NCBI GenBank assembly: GCA_001804785.1
Contig: MHBG01000021.1
Coordinates: 1-64,000, forward strand
Origin: Lentisphaerae bacterium GWF2_45_14
GTDB lineage: Bacteria; Verrucomicrobiota; Lentisphaeria; Victivallales; GWF2-45-14
Length of the DNA stretch: 64,000 nt
Reading direction: 5' to 3'
The translations under genes were made by a program, and so were the position numbers. Position 1 is the first letter of the stretch. Each line of letters starts with the position of its first letter. Shown here one piece after another: positions 10,358-19,110 of this stretch. Below the pieces are notes generated by a model, which made no database searches, was not told the DNA's origin, and saw only the letters and a program-made list of their open reading frames with translations.

Positions 10358-11305
10358 TTACACGTGGTTCCGGAGGCAGAGTTCGAGAGGGTGCGGATTC
10401 AAGTAGAATTGCTCTGCCAGATATTTTTCATTGTATTTCCTGACGTAGTGGTTCAGGAGAGTCAGGGGGACTATCAGCGGGATTAGATTCTTGTGATAGC
10501 TGTCGATAAGTTCAATGAGCTCCTTTTTTTCATCTGCGGAAAGATTTTTCTTGAAATATCCGGCTATGTGCTGAAGGACGTTGACGTTTTTTTTGACTGT
10601 CGCCTGAAGTTTGAGGGTTTCCATGAACTTCGTGATATATTCTGTAAAAACCGTGTCCTTGTTTTCCCCTTTTGCCTTGGCGACAATCTGCCCGAGCGCG
10701 GCGGTCATCTTCGGATTGTGCGCCATAATCAAAAGCTTGTGGCGTGTATGAAAGTCCACGAGTCCTTTGATTGACGAATCGTTTTTGATAAAATCACGCC
10801 AGCGCGCGAAGACGAATATCCGTTCAATGAAATTTTCGCGGATGCTGGGGTCGTTTATCCGGCCCTCATCTTCCACCGGGAGCAGCGGAAACTTTTTCAT
10901 GAACGCCGCAGCGAAAAGGCCAATCCCATTTTTTGTTGGCATTCCGCTGTCGCTATATACTTTGACTTTTGTCATTCCTGAGCTTGGCGATTTGCTCTTG
11001 AAGACGAATCCGCAAAGCTTTTCTTCCTCAAGTTCGCGGAGCTTGTCTTCCGCCCATTTGAGCATTTTCCCTGTATGGTCTATTCCCGATCTCACGGTTA
11101 CGAGCCTCGGCGATTCCGGATTTCCGGCAAGGTGCATCGCTTCCCGCGGAACAGGCAGCCCGCATTCCACTTCCGGACAGACCGGCATCCAGTCAACATA
11201 TTCTGAAAGCGTTCCCGCAAGAAAGCGGTCAAGCTGGTGCTGTCCATCGTAACGGACTTTTTCTCCCAGCAGGCACGCACTGATTCCCAGTTTTATTTTT
11301 TTCAT
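10358..11305 (-). CDS. DUF523 + DUF1722 (YbgA-like) protein
   Basis: GISACLLGEKVRYDGQHQ (DUF523), CPEVECGLPVPREAMHL, and LVDFHTRHKLLIMAHNP (DUF1722). Confidence 0.88.
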   Translation of the reverse strand: MKKIKLGISACLLGEKVRYDGQHQLDRFLAGTLSEYVDWMPVCPEVECGLPVPREAMHLAGNPESPRLVTVRSGIDHTGKMLKWAEDKLRELEEEKLCGFVFKSKSPSSGMTKVKVYSDSGMPTKNGIGLFAAAFMKKFPLLPVEDEGRINDPSIRENFIERIFVFARWRDFIKNDSSIKGLVDFHTRHKLLIMAHNPKMTAALGQIVAKAKGENKDTVFTEYITKFMETLKLQATVKKNVNVLQHIAGYFKKNLSADEKKELIELIDSYHKNLIPLIVPLTLLNHYVRKYNEKYLAEQFYLNPHPLELCLRNHV

Positions 11306-11427
11306 ATTTCCCTTCCCTTCCATCTAATGTTAAGTTAACGTCCGGCAAATATTATTTCATATAAGTTTTTGTCTTTTTTCGGAAAATGTTCTACATTAGG
11401 CAATGCTTGATTAGAAAGGGAATCGGT

Positions 11428-12135
11428 ATGCGGCGCTTTTACTGTGAAAATATCCCGGGAACGGGAGAACATACAAAGCTTGACAAAGAAGAGGAGGAAC
11501 ACCTCTTCAGAACCCTGCGCGCAAAAGAGGGCGATGAACTCTGCCTTATGGACGGAAAGGGTTTGACAGCCGTCGTGGTTGTCGGGAAGGGGCGTGACGT
11601 TATTGTTTGTGAACATAAGCTTTATGCACGCGAGCTGCCGGAGCTGACCCTTTTCCTTGCGCCGCCGCGTCATCAGCTGATGGATTCGCTTCTCAAGCAG
11701 TGTGCCGAGGTCGGGGTAAGCTCGATAGTCCCTTTCATTACTGAAAGGACGGTATCTGTGCCGGAAAAGGACTCGGTGCTTGCGCGTTGGCGGAAGATAT
11801 TGATTGAAGGCTGCAAGCAGTCGGGAAACCCCTACTTTCCTGAAATTGTTTTGCCTGTAGCGTTCAATGAAGCGGTGAAAATTTTTAAGGAAGGAAAAAT
11901 GTTCGGTTTTTTCGGGAGCATTGAAAAGACGGGTGGAATTTCTTTTTCCACCTCTGACGCAAATAAAATAGCCTGGTTTACCGGGCCGGAAGGCGGATTT
12001 ACCGCGAAAGAAGAGGAATCTCTAATAAATGCAGAAATAAAGCCTTTAAATATAGGCAGATGGACGATGAGGGCGGAGACGGCCGCACTTTGTGGATGTG
12101 TCATTCTTGCTTACGAAAACAGAAAAAGGAACTAA
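11428..12135 (+). CDS. rsmE: 16S rRNA (uracil(1498)-N(3))-methyltransferase
   Basis: SPOUT-family motifs: FTGPEGGFTAKEEE, LNIGRWTMRAETAAL; start reassigned to MRRFYCENIPG. Confidence 0.92.
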   Translation: MRRFYCENIPGTGEHTKLDKEEEEHLFRTLRAKEGDELCLMDGKGLTAVVVVGKGRDVIVCEHKLYARELPELTLFLAPPRHQLMDSLLKQCAEVGVSSIVPFITERTVSVPEKDSVLARWRKILIEGCKQSGNPYFPEIVLPVAFNEAVKIFKEGKMFGFFGSIEKTGGISFSTSDANKIAWFTGPEGGFTAKEEESLINAEIKPLNIGRWTMRAETAALCGCVILAYENRKRN

Positions 12136-12136
12136 T

Positions 12137-12820
12137 ATGAGAATTTTTAATCTTGCAGCATCTATTTTTTCAGCCGCATTTCTGCTGTTGTCAACTTCAT
12201 GCTCGGACCAAAACAGAAACGAGCAGAATCATCCTTACTTTTCAAAGGCCGTACGCTTGAACTCCGAAGGCAAATACGAGGAGTCCGTGAAATATTTTGA
12301 GAAGTATCTCAGGATATACCCCGAATCCACGAAGGCCCACTACGAGCTTGCGGTTGTTTACGATGAGGGGCTTAATATGCCGATAGATGCCATTTACCAC
12401 TACAGGCAGTACCTCAAATTTGCCCCGGATTCCCAGGACCGGGCCTATATAAAGGACTCCCTCGCAGGGGCCGAAAAGAAATTCTATACCCAAATGAGAA
12501 AAAAGTATATGGGCGCGCCAGCTGAAAGCTTCAGTCCGTCGCCGGTACTTGTTCAGCCTCAAGTTTCGGCGAAATCCGAGCCGTCTAAAGTCGAAGGAGA
12601 GGTTGCGGCTCGGACTTCTGTTGAAAAAGCGGAACCGCCTGCAAAAAAATATCCTGAGTTTTACACTGTCGAAAAAGGTGATACATTAGCAAGGATATCG
12701 CTAAAGATTTATGGAAGCAGTAAATATTATCGGGCGATATATGATGTGAACAGGGAATCTTTGGCGTCTGAAACATCCCTCAGGATCGGGCAGCGCCTTC
12801 GGATTCCGCCGATAAATTAA
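12137..12820 (+). CDS. lipoprotein with TPR and C-terminal LysM domain
   Basis: Lipobox-like LLLSTSCSD; TPR-like repeats; C-terminal YTVEKGDTLARISLKIYGSSKYYRAIYDVNRE...LRIGQRLRIP (LysM). Confidence 0.85.
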   Translation: MRIFNLAASIFSAAFLLLSTSCSDQNRNEQNHPYFSKAVRLNSEGKYEESVKYFEKYLRIYPESTKAHYELAVVYDEGLNMPIDAIYHYRQYLKFAPDSQDRAYIKDSLAGAEKKFYTQMRKKYMGAPAESFSPSPVLVQPQVSAKSEPSKVEGEVAARTSVEKAEPPAKKYPEFYTVEKGDTLARISLKIYGSSKYYRAIYDVNRESLASETSLRIGQRLRIPPIN

Positions 12821-12838
12821 AAAAATGGGGAATAGAAC

Positions 12839-13684
12839 ATGGTAAAATGTATAGGAGTTAAAGTTTTTGCCGCGCTTGTTTCGGTTATTTTCCTGTCGGG
12901 TTGTCTCTTTACGTCCGAACCATACCGCGCCGTAAGCTATTACGATCTTTCCGTACCGGATGCGAATGTGCCTGACGATTCGGACATTATCGTCATCCCT
13001 GTCAGAGACGACACCCCGACGAAGTACAGGATGGTTTTCAGGAAGAGCGAGAATTCCCTCATAATTGATGATTACTCGAAGTGGGTTCAGCCGCCCGGAA
13101 TGATGCTGACAAGGTATATGCAGAGCTTCTTCAGCGATTCCGGCAAATATGAAAATCCGGCAACTGATGACAGGGTCAGTTTTACTATCGCCGCTTCGGT
13201 TTTTGTTTTCGAGGCAGCCCTTGAGCAAAAGCAGGCCATTTTGGGTGTTAAGTATGAGATAAAAAGGAGCGAAGACGGAAAAGTGCTCCTATTCAGCTCT
13301 AAAATATTCAGCGAAAATATGGATACCTTTACGGGGGATAAACTTTCCGCGGCGATGTCGGTCTGCGCTTCTAAATTCGCCGCCGCCCTGAAAAAAGAAA
13401 TAGAAAGCATCTATCCGGTCGAGGCTGCTGAAATTAAAAGACTCAGAGCTGAAAGACTTGTCATCGAAGAAAAAGACCGTCAGTCCCTGAAAAAGAAAGA
13501 AGTTGAGCTTCAGGCGCAACTCGAAAATCTCCGCGCACGAGACGAGGCCCGTACTAAGGCCGTTATAGAAAGATCAGGGGCCGAAAAAGCCCTTGCCGAA
13601 CTGGAAAAAAACAAGGCCGAGCAGGAAATAAAGAAATTTAAGGAAACATCAGCTGCCGCCCAGGAGGTAGACAATAAAAAATGA
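12839..13684 (+). CDS. PqiC-like ABC-type transport auxiliary lipoprotein with coiled-coil tail
   Basis: Lipobox FLSGCLF; YYDLSVP...IVIPVRDDTPTKYRMVFRKSENSLIIDDYSKWVQPPGMMLTRYM resembles the PqiC/auxiliary family; Glu/Lys-rich C-terminus. Confidence 0.65.
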   Translation: MVKCIGVKVFAALVSVIFLSGCLFTSEPYRAVSYYDLSVPDANVPDDSDIIVIPVRDDTPTKYRMVFRKSENSLIIDDYSKWVQPPGMMLTRYMQSFFSDSGKYENPATDDRVSFTIAASVFVFEAALEQKQAILGVKYEIKRSEDGKVLLFSSKIFSENMDTFTGDKLSAAMSVCASKFAAALKKEIESIYPVEAAEIKRLRAERLVIEEKDRQSLKKKEVELQAQLENLRARDEARTKAVIERSGAEKALAELEKNKAEQEIKKFKETSAAAQEVDNKK

Positions 13685-13709
13685 ACAGGCGCCGCTTTCT
13701 CATCCAAGA

Positions 13710-14225
13710 TTGAAAAAATTTATTTCAAGACAGCGTATTGCGCGCAAAATCAAGGAGATGGGCAGACTGATATCTGAGGATTATGCCGATGGTTCATTTG
13801 TCATGATCGTCCTTGCCAAAGGCGCATTGTTTTTTGCCGCTGACCTCATGCGCGAAATAAAGACCCCCATGCAGTTTGAGTTCGTTTCCGCCCATTCATA
13901 CCAAGGGAAGAAAAGCTCCGGAAAGGTCATCATAAATGCCAACATCCGAACAGAGCTAAGGGGCCGCCGCATACTGATTGTTGACGAGATTCTGGATACC
14001 GGCAGGACTATGTCCCAAGTCATCAAAATATTGAAGAAAATGTGCCCTGCCGAGATACGGACATGCGTTCTTCTTGACAAGCCCGCGCGAAGAATTGAAA
14101 AAATTACGGCAGACTATTCGGGCTTTGAAATTCCCGATGAATTTGTTATCGGCTATGGTCTGGATCTTGATGAATATTACCGGAACCTTCCTGACATCAT
14201 GATCGCAAAGAAAGACAGGGCTTGA
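13710..14225 (+). CDS. hpt: hypoxanthine phosphoribosyltransferase
   Basis: PRPP motif RILIVDEILDTGRTM; VMIVLAKGALFFAADLMREI; probable TTG start. Confidence 0.88.
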   Translation: MKKFISRQRIARKIKEMGRLISEDYADGSFVMIVLAKGALFFAADLMREIKTPMQFEFVSAHSYQGKKSSGKVIINANIRTELRGRRILIVDEILDTGRTMSQVIKILKKMCPAEIRTCVLLDKPARRIEKITADYSGFEIPDEFVIGYGLDLDEYYRNLPDIMIAKKDRA

Positions 14226-14280
14226 AAAATCTTTTTATCGGACTAAATATATTTTTTACACTTAAAACACGGAGTAATCA

Positions 14281-15402
14281 ATGAGTTCAGGCGGGATCAG
14301 CAGAAACAGTTACCTTTCAAAAAATACCGGAGATTTTGCTTCGGAGTTCATAATCAACGGAGAAAGATACGAAAAGGTCGAGGACCTGCGCTACGGTACA
14401 AATCCTCACCAGCCGGCCGCTTACTACAGAAAAGCGGGGACGGTTTCAGCGATAGGCGCCATGCAGATACTTAAGAACGGCAAAAGCGGGCTTTCCCAGA
14501 CCAACCTGGAGGATATTTCATACTCTCTCAATATCGTGAAGTATTTTAACGACCCGGCCTGCGCCGTGATGAAGCACGTAAACCCTTCGGGCGCAGCCAT
14601 GAAGAGATGCTCCGAAACAACGCGCGATGTCTACATCAAGGCGCGCGACTGCGATGCGAGGGCGGCCTTTGGCAGCGTTGTGGCCTTTAACTGCAACGTG
14701 GACCGCGAAACCGCTGAAGAAATAATGGAAAGTTTCGTGGAGTGCGTTGTCGCTCCGTCATATTCTGAAGATGCTCTTGTTGCCTTTAACGATGGCGAGA
14801 CGTTTAAACTCAATAAGCATATCCGCATCATCAAATGCGGAGACATTTCAAGCCTTCCGAAATTCGTAGGCGACGAGAAACCCTCTGATTATACTCTGAA
14901 AGTCCTTGCGGACGGCTCACTTGTTGCCGCAGCTCCTCTCCTTACTCACATAAGAGGAGTGAACGACATTAAAAGCGCCTCTGCCGAAAGCAAGACCCTC
15001 GGAACTGTAAAGTCGGAAGTGAACGCCTCTGCGTCCCAGCTTGATGATCTGCTCATGGCATGGTACATAAATATCAGTGTTCGGTCAAACGGTGTGGTCA
15101 TTGTGAGAAACGGTCAGACACTCTGCGTCGGTACCGGTGAACAGGACAGGGTAGGGGCCGTTGAGCAGGCAATTGCAAAATACAGGGCCAAATACCAGGG
15201 ATCGGAATCTATCGAGAACTCTGTGATGTCCAGTGACGGCTTTTTCCCTTTTCCTGATGCCGTGGAGACTGCCGCCGCAGTCGGGGTCAGAGCCATTATC
15301 GCCCCCGCCGGGTCATTGAAGGACGCCGATGTTATCAAGCGGGCGAATGAGCTTGGCGTAGCGCTTTATCACGCTCCTGAAAGGATTTTTTCGCACCACT
15401 AG
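14281..15402 (+). CDS. phosphoribosylaminoimidazolecarboxamide formyltransferase (AICAR transformylase domain only)
   Basis: LRYGTNPHQPAAYY, MKHVNPSGAAM (catalytic Lys-His), AFGSVVAFN, VRSNGVVIVRNGQTLCVGTGEQDRV; no IMP cyclohydrolase (MGS-like) N-terminal domain. Confidence 0.9.
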   Translation: MSSGGISRNSYLSKNTGDFASEFIINGERYEKVEDLRYGTNPHQPAAYYRKAGTVSAIGAMQILKNGKSGLSQTNLEDISYSLNIVKYFNDPACAVMKHVNPSGAAMKRCSETTRDVYIKARDCDARAAFGSVVAFNCNVDRETAEEIMESFVECVVAPSYSEDALVAFNDGETFKLNKHIRIIKCGDISSLPKFVGDEKPSDYTLKVLADGSLVAAAPLLTHIRGVNDIKSASAESKTLGTVKSEVNASASQLDDLLMAWYINISVRSNGVVIVRNGQTLCVGTGEQDRVGAVEQAIAKYRAKYQGSESIENSVMSSDGFFPFPDAVETAAAVGVRAIIAPAGSLKDADVIKRANELGVALYHAPERIFSHH

Positions 15403-15437
15403 AAGTCTTTCCATCTGGTTGTGGTAGTTAATGGAAT

Positions 15438-16670
15438 TCAGTTCATTCCGAGAATAAGTTCCCGAAGCATGTTTATCGACATCGAAAGGGCGCGTATTCT
15501 TATCGCTTCGCGTGTCCCTGAAAAATTGTAACGCTTCACTACCAGCTCACCATAAAACTTAACGGCGATAAAGACAAGCCCCACGGGTTTTTCTTTTGTT
15601 CCACCGCCCGGCCCGGCAATTCCGGTAACTGCGATACCTGCATCAGCGGCGAGTTTTTCGCAAACACCGGAAACCATTTCTGAAGCACATTCAGCACTGA
15701 CGGCACCGAAATTTTCGATGGTCTCGGGCGCAACACCGAGAACGTCTGTCTTTACTTTGTTGGCGTAGGAAATAACGGAGCCTGTGAAAACGTCCGATGC
15801 CCCGGAGACGGATGTTATTTCGGATGCGATGAGTCCGCCAGTGCACGATTCGGCGGTCGCAAGACGCAGATTCTTTGTCCGCAGGAGGCCTATAATATGT
15901 TCAACTGGCAGAGAACAATTTTCAGGCAAAAGGTGTTTTTTGAAGATTTTTTGGACGCCTTCGATTTTTTTCCGCAGGAGTGCGTTATCCGCAGAACTCA
16001 GGAACAGTCTCACATTTCCCGGCGAGGCGCAGTAAGCCACTGAAAGTTCAGGGCAGAGAAGCGGCTGCATTTTTTCCTCGACTATAGATTCGGCCATTCC
16101 GGCAACGAAAAAGAGTTTTGACTTGAGCGGATTTTCTATTCTCTTGCGAAGGCGCGGCATTACAATGTCGTCAAACATCGGCCTCAGTTCGGAGGGAGGG
16201 CCGGGAAGCATGATAAGTAAACGTGGCTTGCCATCCGGATCTTCACTTTCGAGCCATATCCCGGGTGCGGTACCTGTTATATTTTTGATAGGTTCGGCAC
16301 CCTCGGGAATTTTTGCCTGCTGAAGGAGTCTAGCTGGGAAGTCCTTGCGGTTAAGTTTGTTCCAACGTTCTATTATATTGGCCTTCGAATCTTCATCCTC
16401 ATAAAACCCTCTGCCGAAATATGACGCGGCAATGTCTTTGGAAACATCGTCTGCTGTCGGGCCGAGGCCGCCTGTGGTTATGACCACATCGCAGAGTGAA
16501 AACGCGAAGTCGAACGCGTCGCGCATTTCCTTTTCTGAGTCAGGTATGGTCAATGAATTTATTGGCAGAATCCCCGACTCAAAGAGTTTCTGTCCTATAT
16601 GTGCGAGGTTTGTATTTATTGTAGAGCCTTTGAGAAGCTCATCTCCTATCGAAATTATAGAAATTTTCAT
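15438..16670 (-). CDS. cinA: CinA family protein (nicotinamide-nucleotide amidase/competence-damage)
   Basis: ISIGDELLKGSTINTN, TTGGLGPTADD, LPGPPSELRPM, AESCTGGLIAS, GIAGPGGGTKEKPVGLVFIAV. Confidence 0.95.
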   Translation of the reverse strand: MKISIISIGDELLKGSTINTNLAHIGQKLFESGILPINSLTIPDSEKEMRDAFDFAFSLCDVVITTGGLGPTADDVSKDIAASYFGRGFYEDEDSKANIIERWNKLNRKDFPARLLQQAKIPEGAEPIKNITGTAPGIWLESEDPDGKPRLLIMLPGPPSELRPMFDDIVMPRLRKRIENPLKSKLFFVAGMAESIVEEKMQPLLCPELSVAYCASPGNVRLFLSSADNALLRKKIEGVQKIFKKHLLPENCSLPVEHIIGLLRTKNLRLATAESCTGGLIASEITSVSGASDVFTGSVISYANKVKTDVLGVAPETIENFGAVSAECASEMVSGVCEKLAADAGIAVTGIAGPGGGTKEKPVGLVFIAVKFYGELVVKRYNFSGTREAIRIRALSMSINMLRELILGMN

Positions 16671-16685
16671 GCTTTGTTCTCCGTC

Positions 16686-16741
16686 AATCAAGCGTTTCCT
16701 TAAATATCATTCTCCCGCCTTAAATAATCAAGCGTTTCCTT
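16686..16741. repeat. 16-bp direct repeat AATCAAGCGTTTCCTT at 40-bp spacing
   Basis: Identical copies at 16686-16701 and 16726-16741. Confidence 0.85.
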
Positions 16742-16798
16742 GACTAAAGAAAAGACAGACGTTATCCTATTGCCTTTATCATTTCGGAAGAAAGAAAA

Positions 16799-17743
16799 AT
16801 GGAACTGTCCATCGCATATATAACGTTAATTTCATTGGTAGGGCTTATCGCAAGTATATCGGGCGGCTTTTGGGGAATTGGCGGAGGTTGGCTCATTCTT
16901 CCCGCATTGCTGATAATGGGCGTGCCTCATGAAATAGCGGCACCCGCATGTCTGCTCCAGATGGTGCCCAGTTCTGCGCCTACCGTCATTCGGCAGTTTA
17001 AAAAAATCGGATGGGCGAAGGACGGGTGGGGCTGGCGAGTTGCGGTGCCCTTGAGCGGGATGTGTTTTATAGGCGGTTTTTTGGGAAAACCTGCGGGAAT
17101 TCTGCTGGAAGAGATATTCAACAGCAGAACGCCGCACCAGATGCTTTACATGGTGCTTCTCTTCTATGTATTTTTCAATACGTTGATGAGCGGTGAAGCA
17201 GATAAAAATAAAATCCCGGGACACTGGCGTTCAAGATTGGGACTTACGATGTTTTCAGGATTTTGTACGGGAGTATTTTCTGCGCTTCTAGGTATCGGAG
17301 GCGGGACGATAAACAGGCCCGTTATGAAGTCGTTGCTGAAAGTCCCCGAAAAACCCGCAGGAATGATTGCGCGATTATCTGTGCTTCTGACGGCATTTTC
17401 GGGCTGTTGTTCCTATTTCATAGGGGTTAGTAACTGGAGCACATCCTCACCCGCGATGCAAGCCCTGATAATCGGAGTAATCCTTTCTATCGGAGGAGTA
17501 CTCGGTTTTCCGCTAGGCTCCAGAATGCACGCAATGGTGCTTAATGCCGAGGGTGGACTCACCGCGCACCGGAGTTTCGCCTGGCTTGCGTTACTGATAA
17601 GCATAAGTATCGGCTGTAAACTATGCGGCATGCTGTTGACCGGTCAGATGATTCTTATTGTCAGCGGACTTCTGCTTACGGCGTACCTTGTGGGAATAAC
17701 GTACAGATCATGGAAATATGCAAAGCAAAGGAGGGCAGTATGA
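16799..17743 (+). CDS. TauE/SafE family sulfite exporter-like permease
   Basis: SGGFWGIGGGWLILPALLIMG...and repeat GVFSALLGIGGGTINRPVMKSLL; multi-TM. Confidence 0.88.
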   Translation: MELSIAYITLISLVGLIASISGGFWGIGGGWLILPALLIMGVPHEIAAPACLLQMVPSSAPTVIRQFKKIGWAKDGWGWRVAVPLSGMCFIGGFLGKPAGILLEEIFNSRTPHQMLYMVLLFYVFFNTLMSGEADKNKIPGHWRSRLGLTMFSGFCTGVFSALLGIGGGTINRPVMKSLLKVPEKPAGMIARLSVLLTAFSGCCSYFIGVSNWSTSSPAMQALIIGVILSIGGVLGFPLGSRMHAMVLNAEGGLTAHRSFAWLALLISISIGCKLCGMLLTGQMILIVSGLLLTAYLVGITYRSWKYAKQRRAV

Positions 17744-19008
17744 AAATAAATGTTTCTAAATCAATGCTTAACGGTGAAATTTCAGTGCCTGGCTCAAAAT
17801 CGCATACAATAAGAGCGATAGCGGTGGCGGCGATGGCCAACGGGGTTTCCAAAATAATCGCGCCGCTGGTTTCGGAAGACACTCTTTCCGCGCTCAAGGC
17901 GGCATCGGCATTCGGCGCTAAAATAGAGAAAAGCCCCGGCATCTGGACAATCACCGGAACAGGCGGTAAAATCACTCCACCTAACGACACGGTTGATATT
18001 GGCAACTCGGGAACCAGTCTCAGAATTTTTTCCGCACTGGCCTCGCTTTCCAGTGCAAAGATAAGCTTTGACGGTGATAACTCGCTCAGAACTAGACTCA
18101 TGCAGCCATTGCTCTCCGCCCTCAGTCCCCTCGGCGTAAGCTCGGAATCAGCCAACGGCAAATGTCCGCTTTCTCTCCTAGGACCGCTCAAAGGCGGGAA
18201 GACCAGAATAGAAGGAAAGTCCTCGCAGTTCGTAACTGCTTTGCTTTTGAGTTGCCCGCTGGCGCCGCAGGACTCCGCGGTCGAGGTATTCAATCTCAAT
18301 GAAAAACCATATGTCGAAATCACTATCGACTGGATGAAAAAACAGAATCTCAGATTCAAATATAATGAAGCAATGACACTTTTTGAAATTGAGGGTCGTC
18401 AGCATTATACGCCTTTTGAAATGGCCATCCCCGCTGATTTTTCAACAGCCTGTTTTCCTCTTGTCGCCTCAGCCGTAACCGGAGGTACAATCAGGATAAA
18501 TAACCTGGATTTCAATGATAGACAGGGCGACAAGGAGGTTTTTTCGTTCATGGAGAAAATGGGAATGAAGATTGAGACGACTTCACAATACACTATTGTA
18601 AGCCCCGGTGGCCGCGGATTTGAAGGAATCGAACTTGACCTCAATTCCACTCCCGACGCATTACCCGCCCTCGCCGTCGCCGCTTGCTTCGCAAAAGGGA
18701 AAACTCTTCTAGGCAACGTCCCGCAGGCTAGGATTAAGGAGACAGACCGCATCGCATGTATGACAAAAGAACTCCGCAAGATGGGAGCGAAAATCGAAGA
18801 GCTTGAGGATGGAATGATTATATACGGAGGTCACGCTCTGCACGGCACGGAAGTCGAGTCCTACAACGATCATCGTATCGCGATGGCCCTGTCAATCGCC
18901 GGACTCGGGGCCGACGCCACAACGACCGTCAATAACGCCGAGTCAGCATCCGTCACATACCCTGACTTCTACGAAGATATCCGCAGGCTCGGCGCCCTGT
19001 TTTTCTGA
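17740..19008 (+). CDS. aroA: 3-phosphoshikimate 1-carboxyvinyltransferase (EPSP synthase)
   Basis: EISVPGSKSHTIRAIAVAA, IGNSGTSLRIFSAL, RIKETDRIACMTKELRKMGA, SYNDHRIAMALSIAGL; ATGA overlap with the upstream permease. Confidence 0.96.
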   Translation: MKINVSKSMLNGEISVPGSKSHTIRAIAVAAMANGVSKIIAPLVSEDTLSALKAASAFGAKIEKSPGIWTITGTGGKITPPNDTVDIGNSGTSLRIFSALASLSSAKISFDGDNSLRTRLMQPLLSALSPLGVSSESANGKCPLSLLGPLKGGKTRIEGKSSQFVTALLLSCPLAPQDSAVEVFNLNEKPYVEITIDWMKKQNLRFKYNEAMTLFEIEGRQHYTPFEMAIPADFSTACFPLVASAVTGGTIRINNLDFNDRQGDKEVFSFMEKMGMKIETTSQYTIVSPGGRGFEGIELDLNSTPDALPALAVAACFAKGKTLLGNVPQARIKETDRIACMTKELRKMGAKIEELEDGMIIYGGHALHGTEVESYNDHRIAMALSIAGLGADATTTVNNAESASVTYPDFYEDIRRLGALFF

Positions 19009-19110
19009 GGGCGTATCGAAGGAGGAGGAAATATTCCGGGACGACAAGCATATTTTAATTCATGGGAAAGTATAGAATTTCTCTTAATTTAAGGATTCAA
19101 TGGGCAAATT

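Noticed and set aside
17676-18405. minus-strand ORFs opposite aroA
   Set aside because: Antisense to a strongly supported EPSP synthase gene.
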